Assembly (NCBI GenBank): GCA_003506435.1
Contig: DOAQ01000024.1
Coordinates: 62,001-126,000 of the forward strand
Reading direction: 5' to 3'
Length of the DNA stretch: 64,000 bases
Origin: Prolixibacteraceae bacterium
GTDB taxonomy: Bacteria; Bacteroidota; Bacteroidia; Bacteroidales; Prolixibacteraceae
In this document: positions 9,182-17,891 of the stretch, piece after piece
How the letters are laid out: each line of letters starts with the position of its first letter
Position numbering within the stretch: the first letter of the stretch is position 1
The notes under the pieces: generated by a model
Databases searched by the model: none
What the model was told of the DNA's origin: nothing
The model's input: only the letters and a program-made list of their open reading frames with translations
Program-made: the position numbers and the translations under genes

Positions 9182-9595
9182 TCAAACCAAGTACTCCCCA
9201 TTTGCTTCAGGCTGATACAAAATGCGTTTAATTTCCATGCGTTTGATGCCTTTCGGAACTTCAAAAGAAATGATACTCCCAGTCCGGTATCCCAGCAACG
9301 CCGCCCCCAATGGAGATAATACCGAGATGTTCCCGACTTTAAAATCGGCATTTTTCGGATAAACAAGCTTTACCACCATCGGTCGACCGGTATCCAGGTC
9401 AATCACTTCAACCTGCGAATTCATGGTTACAAAATCGGGGGCGATTTGTTCCGAAGAAACCCTTTCTGCCCGCTTGATTTCTTCTCCTAAGAACGACAGA
9501 TTCTTTAGTTCTACTGTCTTTAAATTTTTTACTGAATTGACTAACCCACATAAACGGACATAGTCTAATTCTGTAATTTGAATGTTGTCTTTCAT
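9182..9595 (-). CDS. GreA/Rnk-like transcription-elongation-factor family protein (paralogue 1)
   Basis: A 137-residue protein whose C-terminal half is a clear GreA/Rnk domain: DFVTMNSQVEVIDLDTG, VKLVYPKNADFKVGNISVLS, PLGAALLGYRTG and ILYQPEA. The start is placed at the ATG at 9595 (MKDNIQITELDY), where family similarity begins; the open frame continues upstream to 9733, but those residues are unrelated. Rnk binds RNA polymerase without the antipause or cleavage coiled-coil. Together with the basic-tailed paralogue it forms a tandem duplication just upstream of an ECF sigma gene. Confidence 0.85.
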   Translation of the reverse strand: MKDNIQITELDYVRLCGLVNSVKNLKTVELKNLSFLGEEIKRAERVSSEQIAPDFVTMNSQVEVIDLDTGRPMVVKLVYPKNADFKVGNISVLSPLGAALLGYRTGSIISFEVPKGIKRMEIKRILYQPEANGEYLV

Positions 9596-9663
9596 CTCTA
9601 AAGCAATTAATGTTAAAAAAATGGATTGAATAGTTGAATAGATACGAAGAGCGCCAAGGACAA

Positions 9664-9993
9664 TTAATTGATCCTGACCGCTCCCGGAATAAAACGAACA
9701 GACTGGCCGCTTATCCTTTCCCTGTCGAACCATAGGCGCCTGACAGGCGGCAGGTTGACGATTCTTTTATCAGCCCGCTGTTTTGTAGTTTTTACAATCT
9801 GGTTTATCGCTGATATTGCCTGCCGGATCGTCCAAAAAAAACATCTGCCGGGAAACCATAGCGTCTGTACGCTCCAATCCGGAAACAGTTCTGCCCCGGG
9901 AGCTTGCAGTAAGTTGTTGCGATCGGGAAAACAAATACCATTTTGATTCCCTGCTTCAACTATCTTTGTATGGTTAAACATTTTTTCGTTCAT
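9664..9993 (-). CDS. Doubtful ORF opposite the MarR-like gene
   Basis: From the ATG at 9993 the frame encodes 109 residues (MNEKMFNHTKIVEAGNQ at the start) with no family I recognise. Cys, Trp and Arg are scattered without motif, and its last 60 residues resemble random translation of intergenic DNA. It is listed only because the 9596-10108 stretch otherwise has no gene and the ORF is divergent from the MarR-like gene across a pair of operator-like palindromes. Confidence 0.25.
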   Translation of the reverse strand: MNEKMFNHTKIVEAGNQNGICFPDRNNLLQAPGAELFPDWSVQTLWFPGRCFFWTIRQAISAINQIVKTTKQRADKRIVNLPPVRRLWFDRERISGQSVRFIPGAVRIN

Positions 9994-10028
9994 AATTTTT
10001 GAAACAAAAAAAATACAAACAGATAAAA

Positions 10029-10061
10029 ATCGATATCGATGTATATTAGATCGTATCCGAT
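10029..10061. promoter_or_regulatory. Pair of operator-like palindromes upstream of the MarR-like gene
   Basis: A perfect 12-bp palindrome ATCGATATCGAT (10029-10040) is followed by a near-copy ATCGTATCCGAT (10050-10061). Their centres are 21 bp apart, two turns of the helix, so two dimers would bind on the same face. They lie 48-80 bp before the start of the winged-helix regulator and are likely its own binding sites. Confidence 0.5.
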
Positions 10062-10108
10062 GCAATAGTAATGAAATTTTTTGTATTTCCATATAAACTA
10101 TTACCCGA

Positions 10109-10807
10109 ATGAAGAATAAGTATGCCATTTTAAAACAGATAATTGACCTTTATGAAGATTACGAGCAGGAAGAAAAACAAATGAGCCTGCTGAATTTTGC
10201 TCATTGGATTATTGGTAAACTGAACGATGAGCCCGAACTCGATAAAAAAGCTACTTCGTATAAATATTCCGGACCATATTCTGCTCCGTCTTCTTTATTC
10301 AACCAGTTTAACGAAAAAACGCGTTTCCTTGAAACGGTATCGAGAATTGCCCGGTATCATGAGTTTTATTCCCGGAAAGCCTTAAAAGACATGGTCATCA
10401 ATACTCGTCTCGAATTTCTGTTTCTTCAAACAGTTCATTTAATGGAGAAAGCAAAGAAAACCGACTTAATAGCCCTTTACAACCTTGAATATACAACCGG
10501 CATGGATACTATCAGGCGACTGATTAACAACGGGCTGCTCTTCGAAGTACAGGACGAATCGGACAAAAGAGCGAAACTGTTGGCGCTCACTCCAAAAGGA
10601 GAAGATATACTGAGCCAGTCGAACAAAAATATGAATGACGAGAATACCATGTTTTTCGCCGCAATAAGTGATAATAAGTGGAAAAAAATCTTACCGACGC
10701 TGGAAGAAATTGATGAGTTCCACAACAACATATACAAGAAACATGGCAGCAAACCGTTCGCCGAACTATCGAACCTGATGGATTCACTGAAACATTTGTA
10801 TAAGTAA
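10109..10807 (+). CDS. MarR-like winged-helix transcriptional regulator
   Basis: A 232-residue protein. The central part (about 100-190) has the MarR winged-helix pattern: LEFLFLQTVHLMEKAKKTDLIALYNLEYTTGMDTIRRLINNGLL as helices before and including recognition, then the wing EVQDESDKRAKLLALTPKGEDIL. It carries about 90 extra N-terminal residues rich in charged helix, so it is longer than ordinary MarR proteins (about 140-160). It is probably an autoregulated repressor, given the two palindromes in front of it. It has no same-strand partner nearby and its inducer cannot be guessed. Confidence 0.8.
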   Translation: MKNKYAILKQIIDLYEDYEQEEKQMSLLNFAHWIIGKLNDEPELDKKATSYKYSGPYSAPSSLFNQFNEKTRFLETVSRIARYHEFYSRKALKDMVINTRLEFLFLQTVHLMEKAKKTDLIALYNLEYTTGMDTIRRLINNGLLFEVQDESDKRAKLLALTPKGEDILSQSNKNMNDENTMFFAAISDNKWKKILPTLEEIDEFHNNIYKKHGSKPFAELSNLMDSLKHLYK

Positions 10808-11143
10808 CGGAATATCGAAAGGGTAGATGGCTTAATTGCTAAATGATAGAATTGCTGAATGGTTTGATGGTTTAATTGTCAGGATATCAATTCCTAAAAC
10901 CGGATTGAGGGCAGACAAATTATTTTTCTTCCTGAAGAATGGGTACCTTCCTTCCTTCCGGGAGTGTTTTTCCTTATAAAGAAAGTCTTCCTTTCCTCCG
11001 GAGAGAGAATGTCTTTCCCTTATAAAGGCAAACAACATAAATTAATTCTAAAAAATTAAGAATAAATTGATTGATAAATTTTGCCGAAACTCTCACAATG
11101 CTAATTTTGGCATCTCAAAAAACAAAAGAGAAGCAACCTTATC
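10808..11143. other. Intergenic region, no gene seen
   Basis: This 336-bp stretch contains low-complexity text of the GGCTTAATTGCTAAATG / TTGCTGAATGGTTTGATGG kind just after the MarR gene and several CTTCCTTCCTTCCGGGAG-like pyrimidine patches. No ORF, tRNA or clear hairpin terminator was found. The promoter of the downstream flavoprotein operon must lie in its last 100 bp. Confidence 0.5.
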
Positions 11144-11974
11144 ATGAATAAGATTATAGAGAAAGAATTTTTTTCGCCCAAAGTGGCCTGCTTTGTAATT
11201 GAAGCGCCCCGCATTGCCCGGTCGCGGAAACCGGGTCATTTTGTTATCCTGCGGGTTGATGAAAAGGGCGAACGCATACCGCTGACCATTACCGATGCTG
11301 ATGAAAAAGCAGGCACCATTACGCTGGTAGTCCAGAAGATGGGTGTTAGTTCCGAAAAACTTTGCGCTCTTGAACCGGGCGATGAAATACTTGATGTGGT
11401 CGGGCCACTGGGCCGGGCTACCGACATTCACAAGGTCGGCACTATTCTGGCCTGTGGCGGAGGCGTGGGCGTGGCTCCCCTGCTCCCCATCGTTCAGGGG
11501 TTCAAAAAAGCAGGCAACCGGGTAATCTCTATTCTTGCCGCACGCAGCAAAGATTTAATCATTCTTGAAGAAGAAATCAGGAAGTGGTCTGACGAGGTGA
11601 TCATCATGACCGACGACGGTTCCTACGGAAGAAAAGGCTTGGTAACAGCCGGAGCAGAAGAGGTAATCCTGCGCGAAAAAGTAGACGAATGTGTTGCCAT
11701 CGGTCCTGCTGTAATGATGAAATTTACTTCTCTTCTGACAAAAAAATACAACATTCCAACCCAGGCCAGCCTCAATGCAATGATGGTTGACGGTACCGGA
11801 ATGTGCGGCGCCTGCCGGGTAAGTGTGGGCGGACAAACCAAATTCACCTGTGTCGACGGCCCCGAATTCGACGCCCACCAGATTGACTTCAACGAACTGA
11901 TGCTCCGGCTGGGTGGTTATACTGAACTGGAAAAAGAGGCTTATCAACATTATTTCGAATCATCAATAAAATAA
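11144..11974 (+). CDS. NfnA/SudB-like FAD/NAD-binding ferredoxin-NADP+ reductase subunit
   Basis: A 276-residue flavoprotein of the sulfide/dihydroorotate dehydrogenase electron-transfer family. It has an FAD-binding barrel (about 1-95; PGHFVILRVDEKGERIPLTI), a nucleotide-binding fold with GGGVGVAPLLPIV (about 102-114), and a C-terminal [2Fe-2S] cysteine cluster (DGTGMCGACRVSV ... FTCVDGPEF, about 215-245). With the downstream GltA-like subunit, 3 bp away, it matches the two-subunit NfnAB complex, which moves electrons between NADH, NADPH and reduced ferredoxin in anaerobes. Both NfnA and SudB names are used for this family, and the exact reaction is inferred. Confidence 0.9.
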   Translation: MNKIIEKEFFSPKVACFVIEAPRIARSRKPGHFVILRVDEKGERIPLTITDADEKAGTITLVVQKMGVSSEKLCALEPGDEILDVVGPLGRATDIHKVGTILACGGGVGVAPLLPIVQGFKKAGNRVISILAARSKDLIILEEEIRKWSDEVIIMTDDGSYGRKGLVTAGAEEVILREKVDECVAIGPAVMMKFTSLLTKKYNIPTQASLNAMMVDGTGMCGACRVSVGGQTKFTCVDGPEFDAHQIDFNELMLRLGGYTELEKEAYQHYFESSIK

Positions 11975-11977
11975 GCC

Positions 11978-13474
11978 ATGACAGACGAAAAAGAATACCT
12001 GAAGATTGAACGTGAAAAAGAATGGCGTGTTGAACTTCGCAACAAGATAAAAAACAAGGAACGCACGGATTTGCTTCGGGTAAAAATGCCCGAGATGGAT
12101 CCTATGGAACGCATCAAATACCAGGACAGGGAAGTAAACCAGGGGCTGTCGGTAGCACAGGCACAGGCCGAAGCCGTTCGTTGCATGGACTGTGTAAACC
12201 CGACCTGTATCGAAGGTTGTCCGGTGAGCATCAACATTCCGAAATTTGTAAAATATATCGAAAAAGGCGAATTCCTGAATGCTGCCAAAACACTGAAAGA
12301 AACTTCGGCGCTGCCTGCGGTTTGCGGCCGTGTGTGTCCGCAGGAAAAACAGTGTGAACAAAGTTGTTTCTATACCCAAAAGCTAAAAAAAGACGCCGTT
12401 GCGATTGGCTACCTCGAACGTTTTGCAGCCGACTATGAACGCGAAAGCGGACAAATATCGGTTCCGGAAACGGCTCCCAAAAACGGGATTAAAATTGCAG
12501 CTATTGGCTCTGGTCCGGCTTCTCTTTCGTTTGCAGGCGATATGATCAAGCTCGGGTACGATGTAACCGTATTCGAAGCCTTGCACGAAATTGGCGGCGT
12601 ACTGAAATACGGTATCCCGGAATTCAGGTTGCCCAACAAAATTGTGGATGTCGAACTGGAAAACCTGAAAAAGATGGGTGTGAAGTTCGAAACCAATTTC
12701 ATTGTCGGTAAAACGGCCAGTTTTGACGATCTGAAAGCGGAAGGCTATCAGGCCTTTTTTGTGGCCAGTGGTGCCGGACTGCCTAATTTTATGAATATAC
12801 CGGGTGAAAATTTCAACGGAATCCTTTCATCGAACGAATACCTGACGCGAGTTAATCTGATGAATGCCGCCGACAATGCTTTTGACACACCGGTTTTCAA
12901 AGGTAAAAATGTGGCGGTGATCGGTGGCGGCAATACCGCTATGGACTCGGTACGAACCGCCAAACGGTTGGGCGCCGAGCGTGCTATGATCGTTTACCGG
13001 CGCAGCCGCGAAGAAATGCCTGCCCGTATTGAAGAAGTAAAACATGCAGAAGAAGAAGGCATCGAATTCATGAACCTGAATAATCCGATTGAATATTTCG
13101 CTGACGAAAAAGGACATGTGAACCGGATGCGCCTCCAACGAATGGAATTGGGTGAACCCGATGCTTCAGGACGTCGTCGGCCTGTTACTATAGAAGGTTC
13201 AGAATATGACATTGCAGTTGATCTTGTAATAGTCGCCGTTGGCGTATCGCCCAACCCCTTAATAAAAAATGCACTGCCCGACCTAAAAGTGAGCCGCTGG
13301 GGAACCATTGATGTTGAGGAAGGTAAAATGCAAAGTTCGATACCAGAACTGTTTGCCGGAGGCGACATTGTACGTGGCGGCGCAACAGTGATTCTTGCCA
13401 TGGGCGACGGCCGCAAAGCTGCCGCTTCGATGCACGAATATTTGCAACAACGAGTAACGAGTAACGAGTTTTAG
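11978..13474 (+). CDS. gltA: NADPH-dependent glutamate synthase small-subunit-like / NfnB subunit
   Basis: A 498-residue iron-sulfur flavoprotein. The N-terminal cysteine domain (CMDCVNPTCIEGCPVSI; CGRVCPQEKQCEQSC, about 67-130) binds two [4Fe-4S] clusters. An FAD-binding GSGPASLSFAG motif lies at about 175 and an NADPH-binding GGGNTAMDSVRTAKRLGA motif at about 310, with FAGGDIVRGGATVILAMGDG near the end. It is paired with the NfnA-like subunit and has no large glutamate-synthase subunit beside it, so the NfnAB role is more likely than glutamate synthesis. The last codons (QQRVTSNEF) are made of a 7-bp DNA repeat, so length variation there would shift the C-terminus. Confidence 0.9.
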   Translation: MTDEKEYLKIEREKEWRVELRNKIKNKERTDLLRVKMPEMDPMERIKYQDREVNQGLSVAQAQAEAVRCMDCVNPTCIEGCPVSINIPKFVKYIEKGEFLNAAKTLKETSALPAVCGRVCPQEKQCEQSCFYTQKLKKDAVAIGYLERFAADYERESGQISVPETAPKNGIKIAAIGSGPASLSFAGDMIKLGYDVTVFEALHEIGGVLKYGIPEFRLPNKIVDVELENLKKMGVKFETNFIVGKTASFDDLKAEGYQAFFVASGAGLPNFMNIPGENFNGILSSNEYLTRVNLMNAADNAFDTPVFKGKNVAVIGGGNTAMDSVRTAKRLGAERAMIVYRRSREEMPARIEEVKHAEEEGIEFMNLNNPIEYFADEKGHVNRMRLQRMELGEPDASGRRRPVTIEGSEYDIAVDLVIVAVGVSPNPLIKNALPDLKVSRWGTIDVEEGKMQSSIPELFAGGDIVRGGATVILAMGDGRKAAASMHEYLQQRVTSNEF

Positions 13475-13525
13475 GGTACATATATCGTAAATCGACAATC
13501 GACAATCGACAATCGTAAATCGTAA
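13449..13525. repeat. Two adjacent heptameric simple repeats
   Basis: Three copies of AACGAGT fill 13449-13469, at the very end of the GltA-like gene and including its last codons. After 14 bp come six 7-bp units of ATCGTAA or ATCGACA (13484-13525). Both have a 7-bp unit, which is not divisible by three, so slippage in the first tract changes the reading frame of the GltA C-terminus. Confidence 0.85.
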
Positions 13526-13547
13526 ATTATTGAATAAAAATAGTGGT

Positions 13548-14537
13548 ATGGCAAATTTAACAACCCGTTTTTTCGGACTTGAACTAAAAAGTCCGGTAAT
13601 TGCAGCCAGCAGCAGCATGACCGGAAACCTGGAGCAAATCAAAAAAATAGCAAAAGCCGGGGCTGGCGCCGTAGTCCTGAAGTCAATCTTCGAGGAAGAA
13701 ATTTATCATCAGTTGCAGGAAGAACTGAGCCTGCGTTCGGAAATGCATTCCGATCCGGAATACCTCGACTATTTCGACTATGTTATTAAAGATGAAACGC
13801 TAAAAAAATACGTTCAACTGGTGGCTGCGGCAAAAAAAACCGTTGACATCCCGGTGATTGCCAGTATCAACTGCATCAGTTCGGGCGACTGGACATTGTT
13901 TGCAAAAAAGCTGGAAGATGCAGGCGCCGATGCACTTGAACTGAACCTTTTTGTGATGCCATCGGATGCCGGGAAAAGCAGTGAATGCAACGAGCAGTTC
14001 TACTTTCAGACCATAAAAAAAGTAAAAGAAAAAGTGAACATTCCGGTAGCCATAAAAATCAGCCATTACTTTTCGAACCTTGCGCGAATTAGCGGGGAAC
14101 TTTCAGAAACCGGCATTGCAGGAATCAGCCTGTTTAATCGTTTCATTACTCCGGATATTGACATTGACACTCAAAAAGTGGTTTCAACCAATGTTCTGAG
14201 CCAGGCCAACGAATATCTTTTGCCGCTCCGTTGGACCGGTATTCTTTCCGGCCAGGTAAAATGTGATTTGGCAGCCACCACCGGTATCCATTCAGCCGAA
14301 ACAGCCATTAAGTTTTTACTGGCAGGAGCATCTGCCGTTCAGGTAGCTTCGGTCCTTTATACCGAAGGAGTGGAAGCAATTACCACCATGAATAAAGGTA
14401 TTGCAGAATGGATGGACAAAAATAATTATCAGAAAATTGATGATTTCAAAGGTTCGTTGAGTATGGCAAATGCAGGAAACGCAGGAGCCTTCGAGCGCGT
14501 TCAGTTCATGAAATATTTCGGGGGGAAAGAATTTTAA
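13548..14537 (+). CDS. Dihydroorotate-dehydrogenase-like FMN protein
   Basis: A 329-residue TIM-barrel flavoprotein beginning MANLTTRFFGLELKSPVIAASSSMT (the ATG at 13548 is chosen over 13530 because family similarity starts there). It has the typical IASINCISSGDW, LELNLF, PVAIKISHYF, GISLFNRF and TGIHSAETAIKFLLAGASAVQVASVLY segments that shape the FMN/phosphate site of class 1 dihydroorotate dehydrogenases. It follows the NfnAB-like pair, and a SudB/PyrK-type subunit lies in the same operon, so electrons may pass from this protein to that pair. It differs from true PyrD in the catalytic region, so the substrate may not be dihydroorotate. Confidence 0.85.
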   Translation: MANLTTRFFGLELKSPVIAASSSMTGNLEQIKKIAKAGAGAVVLKSIFEEEIYHQLQEELSLRSEMHSDPEYLDYFDYVIKDETLKKYVQLVAAAKKTVDIPVIASINCISSGDWTLFAKKLEDAGADALELNLFVMPSDAGKSSECNEQFYFQTIKKVKEKVNIPVAIKISHYFSNLARISGELSETGIAGISLFNRFITPDIDIDTQKVVSTNVLSQANEYLLPLRWTGILSGQVKCDLAATTGIHSAETAIKFLLAGASAVQVASVLYTEGVEAITTMNKGIAEWMDKNNYQKIDDFKGSLSMANAGNAGAFERVQFMKYFGGKEF

Positions 14538-14570
14538 GTACAAATCGGAGCCTGTCCCGAACAACTTGGT

Positions 14571-14605
14571 TACTGACCGGATGATTTAAAATCGTCCGGT
14601 CAGTA
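14571..14605 (+). terminator. Rho-independent terminator of the flavoprotein operon
   Basis: A 16-bp stem (TACTGACCGGATGATT / AATCGTCCGGTCAGTA, one G-U pair) closes over a 3-nt loop and is followed by TTGTTT. It stands 34 bp after the dihydroorotate-dehydrogenase-like stop codon. Confidence 0.8.
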
Positions 14606-14708
14606 TTGTTTAAACCCATATCGAAAGCATGACAAACCTCCATGTTTTTACGATGAAAATCATCTTCATTTGCCGCCGTTTAAAGTTTCAGGAAAAATTG
14701 TAAATTGC

Positions 14709-15599
14709 ATGAACACAATAACTCTCATTTTCGATTATTTAGGAATGAAAAACACGGGGAAAATAATTCAGGATTATACGATTATCACCTTTGGTCTGCT
14801 TTTGTTTGCGGTATCGTGGACCCTGTTTCTTTTGCCTGCCAAAATTACCGGAGGAGGTGTGGCCGGTATCGGAGCTGTCATTTTTTTCAGTACAGGAATT
14901 CCGATGGGGATCACGTATTTCGTGGTGAATATTTTTCTGGTGATTTTAGCAATTAAAATACTGGGAGCAAATTTCGGAGTAAAAACAATCTTCAGCATGT
15001 CGGTATTAACCGTGTTGCTGACCGTCTTTCAGGAAGTATTTAAAGAGCCGATTATCGACGATATGTTTTTGTCTGCGGTACTCGGCGGAATGCTCGGCGG
15101 AATCGGGCTGGGAATTGTTTTTTCACGCGGCGGCAGCACCGGCGGAACTGATATTATTGCCTTAATCGTGAACAAATACCGGAATATTTCGCCCGGCAGG
15201 GTAATTCTTTACTGTGATGTAATCATCATTGCATCCTCTTATTTTGTTTTTAAGGCCCTCGACAAAATGGTTTACGGATACGTTTCAATGTGGGTTGTTT
15301 CGTATTCGGTTGATGCTTTTTTAAACGGATCAAATGCATCGGCCCAGATTCTTATTTTTTCGGAGAAATTTGCCGAGATCGCCGATTCGATCAATAAAGA
15401 AGTGGGTCGTGGTGTCACGGTAATCGATGGTGTCGGTTGGTACACGAAAGAAAATGTAAAAGTTGTGATCACCCTTGTACGAAAGAGGGAGACCAGCATG
15501 ATTTTCAGAAAGATAAAAGAAATTGATCCGAATGCTTTTATTTCGATGGGCAGCGTGATGGGCGTTTACGGGCAGGGCTTCGAGAAAATAAAAATCTGA
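14709..15599 (+). CDS. YitT-family membrane protein
   Basis: A 296-residue protein (ATG at 14709; 14745 is an alternative) with five to six hydrophobic segments (for example ITFGLLLFAVSWTLFLLPAK and TYFVVNIFLVILAIKILG), the glycine-rich LGGMLGGIGLGIVFSRGGSTGGTDIIA motif typical of YitT/DUF161, and a cytoplasmic DUF2179 domain at the end (RGVTVIDGVGWYTKENVKVVITLVRKRE). The family is widespread in Bacteroidota and Firmicutes with no settled transport function. It stands alone after a terminator. Confidence 0.9.
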   Translation: MNTITLIFDYLGMKNTGKIIQDYTIITFGLLLFAVSWTLFLLPAKITGGGVAGIGAVIFFSTGIPMGITYFVVNIFLVILAIKILGANFGVKTIFSMSVLTVLLTVFQEVFKEPIIDDMFLSAVLGGMLGGIGLGIVFSRGGSTGGTDIIALIVNKYRNISPGRVILYCDVIIIASSYFVFKALDKMVYGYVSMWVVSYSVDAFLNGSNASAQILIFSEKFAEIADSINKEVGRGVTVIDGVGWYTKENVKVVITLVRKRETSMIFRKIKEIDPNAFISMGSVMGVYGQGFEKIKI

Positions 15600-15846
15600 A
15601 AACAGGCATCGTAATTCATAATTTGGATTTCACTCAGAAAAAATATGCCGGATATTTCTTTACTTTTTTTTCGGATGTATTGCTTTATCCGGTTATATTT
15701 GGTTTCGCAAAACAAACCGTCAGTATTCTTCCCCGTAGTCCGGTCATTTTTTCGGGTGCGGTATGTTAAAATCTTCTGAATAAAACGATTATATTGGCGG
15801 GAAGAATTAGATAAAACAGGTTTTGCAGGTAAAATATTTTGAAATA

Positions 15847-17145
15847 ATGGGAAGAAAAAAAATCGCAGGCAGGCTGAAACAATTCGGGAAGAAACTTTGG
15901 TCGTATAAAAATTACATACTTACATTGGTGTTGATTATTGTCGCTATTCTGGTGGCTGCAACCCTTTATCACAATTATTTAAATGATTTAGCTGAGAAGG
16001 AGAAACAACTGGCTGAAAAAGAAAAACCCGAACCCGAAATGTTTTTGGGGTTTCCTGTCGATTCGTTCAATATCGAGAGCGGGTTGATCCGTTCAGGGCA
16101 AAACCTTTCCGATTTGCTGGTTCGAAAAGGAGTTTCGATGAGTACAGTCGACTTTCTGGTAAAGCAATACAAATGGGTTTTTGACGTGCGAAGAATAAAA
16201 ACGCTTAATAAATACCACTATCTGACGAAGAAAGACTCACTTTCATCCCTTGCGTATTTTATTTACGAAATCAGCCCGAAACAATATGTGGTTTACCAAT
16301 TTGCAGGCAAGCCCAATGTATATTGTGTAAACAAACCCGTTGAAATAGTCACAAAAACAGCTACCGGCGAAATCAAATCCTCCCTGTCGCAATGTCTTGA
16401 AGAACAAGGACTGGACTATGCCTTAACCAGTAAGTTTGAAAGTATTTACCAATGGACTATCGATTTCTTCGGGCTTCAGAAAGGCGATAAATTCCGGATT
16501 ATTTACGATGAAGAAATGGTAGATGGTAAAACGGTTGGCATCGGCGATATTTATGCTGCTGAATTTGTCCATAACAAAACAACTTATTTTGCCTTTCTTT
16601 TTGAAGAAGGAACTAACGAAAGTTATTTTGATGAAAGAGGACAAAGCCTGAAGAAGGCCTTTTTAAAAGCTCCTCTGTCATTTTCCAGAATAAGTTCACG
16701 GTTCTCGAACAGCAGGTTGCACCCCGTTCTAAAAATCAGGCGACCTCATCACGGCGTCGATTATGCAGCGCCAAGCGGCACCCCTGTATTTTCAATCGGA
16801 AGCGGTAATATTATCGAAAAGGCTTATCAGGCCGGGGGAGGCGGAAATTACCTGAAAATCAAACACAATTCGATGTATACAACTGTATACATGCACCTGA
16901 AAGGTTTTGCAAGCGGCATACGGAAAGGTGTTCAGGTAAAACAGGGACAATTGATCGGCTACGTTGGAGCAACCGGACTGGCTTCGGGGCCGCATCTCGA
17001 TTTCAGGGTATTTAAAAACGGAATACCGATCGACCCGTTGAAAATGGAGTCTCCCCGTGTTGATCCGGTAAGCAAAGAGAAAATGCCCGAATACACCGCG
17101 CTGAAGGATTCATTGATGAACGAACTGAAAAAAATCAGTTTCTAA
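15847..17145 (+). CDS. M23-family peptidoglycan metalloendopeptidase, membrane-anchored
   Basis: A 432-residue protein from MGRKKIAGR (ATG at 15847). It has one N-terminal transmembrane anchor (ILTLVLIIVAILVAATLY, about 25-43), a short coiled-coil (LAEKEKQLAEKEK), a LysM/OapA-like middle region (LIRSGQNLSDLLVRKGVS) and a C-terminal LytM/M23 domain: SSRFSNSRLHPVL, RRPHHGVDYAAPSGTPV, YTTVYMHL and SGPHLDFRVFKNG. The H-x(n)-D and H-x-H zinc ligands of active M23 enzymes are all present, so it should cut peptide cross-links in the cell wall. The last 4 bp overlap the end of the convergent purN gene. Confidence 0.92.
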   Translation: MGRKKIAGRLKQFGKKLWSYKNYILTLVLIIVAILVAATLYHNYLNDLAEKEKQLAEKEKPEPEMFLGFPVDSFNIESGLIRSGQNLSDLLVRKGVSMSTVDFLVKQYKWVFDVRRIKTLNKYHYLTKKDSLSSLAYFIYEISPKQYVVYQFAGKPNVYCVNKPVEIVTKTATGEIKSSLSQCLEEQGLDYALTSKFESIYQWTIDFFGLQKGDKFRIIYDEEMVDGKTVGIGDIYAAEFVHNKTTYFAFLFEEGTNESYFDERGQSLKKAFLKAPLSFSRISSRFSNSRLHPVLKIRRPHHGVDYAAPSGTPVFSIGSGNIIEKAYQAGGGGNYLKIKHNSMYTTVYMHLKGFASGIRKGVQVKQGQLIGYVGATGLASGPHLDFRVFKNGIPIDPLKMESPRVDPVSKEKMPEYTALKDSLMNELKKISF

Positions 17146-17705
17146 AGTTCGTCCAATACTTCTTCAATTACCCTCGGATAATGTTCGTATTCCAGTTCGT
17201 GAACCTTTGCAGCAACGTCTTCCGGGGTATCGCCGGGAGCAATGGCACATTCGGCCTGAAAAATAATATCCCCTGCATCGTATTTTTCGTTCACACGATG
17301 GATTGTAATCCCTGAAACTTTGTCCTTGTGGGTGATCACGGCCTTGTGTACATTCATCCCGTACATTCCTTTCCCTCCGTATTTAGGCAACAAAGCAGGA
17401 TGTATGTTAATAATAGGAAACAATTCCGTAAGAAAAGCAGGAACAAGCCAAAGAAATCCTGCCAGCACGATTAAATCAATTTTCCGTTCTTCAAGGGCAT
17501 CAATAATATCATTGCTCCGGTAAAAAGTATCGCGATCGAAGGTAAATGTTTCAATTCCCAGCTTTTCTGCTCTGATAAGCGCATAGGCATCTTCCCGGTT
17601 CGACCATAAGGAATCGACCACAATATTCTTGTTCTGGGCGAAATATTCAATAATCCGCTGTGCATTGGTACCTGATCCGGAAGCAAAAATTGCAATTCGT
17701 TTCAT
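17142..17705 (-). CDS. purN: Phosphoribosylglycinamide formyltransferase
   Basis: A 187-residue enzyme of purine biosynthesis that transfers a formyl group from 10-formyl-THF to GAR. Visible motifs are the phosphate-binding loop FASGSGTNAQRI, the catalytic region INIHPALLPKYGGKGMYG (Asn and His), SGITIHRVNEKYDAGDII (the loop carrying the catalytic Asp) and a C-terminal helix. The length matches bacterial PurN. It converges on the M23 gene with a 4-bp overlap of their ends and is not next to other pur genes. Confidence 0.95.
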   Translation of the reverse strand: MKRIAIFASGSGTNAQRIIEYFAQNKNIVVDSLWSNREDAYALIRAEKLGIETFTFDRDTFYRSNDIIDALEERKIDLIVLAGFLWLVPAFLTELFPIINIHPALLPKYGGKGMYGMNVHKAVITHKDKVSGITIHRVNEKYDAGDIIFQAECAIAPGDTPEDVAAKVHELEYEHYPRVIEEVLDEL

Positions 17706-17812
17706 TAAAAAAAAATTAAAATTTTACTTTTGAACATTCTAACAGTCAGTTCAAATATAGCTTGGTTTAACATTTTTTAGCGTTTCAAATAAACACAATA
17801 TTTCAATTTTAT

Positions 17813-17844
17813 TTTGAAATATCAGGTGTAAATTTATTACTTTG
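17813..17844 (+). promoter_or_regulatory. Bacteroidota-type promoter of acpP-fabF-rnc
   Basis: A TTTG element (17813-17816) lies 20 nt before TTACTTTG (17837-17844), close to the consensus TTTG-N19/20-TAnnTTTG. Transcription would start near 17850, about 40 nt before the acpP start. Confidence 0.6.
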
Positions 17845-17891
17845 CACCGAATTTTTTGAAACAAATTGAATATTAACCAAAATTTAGAACT

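Noticed and set aside
9664..10128. Extended 154-residue ORF from 10128
   Set aside because: The first 45 residues translate the palindromic operator region and AT-rich DNA; only a shorter version is listed, with low confidence.
11090..14570. Several long minus-strand ORFs opposite the flavoprotein operon
   Set aside because: They lie entirely within plus-strand genes with strong family motifs, and their translations have no conserved features.
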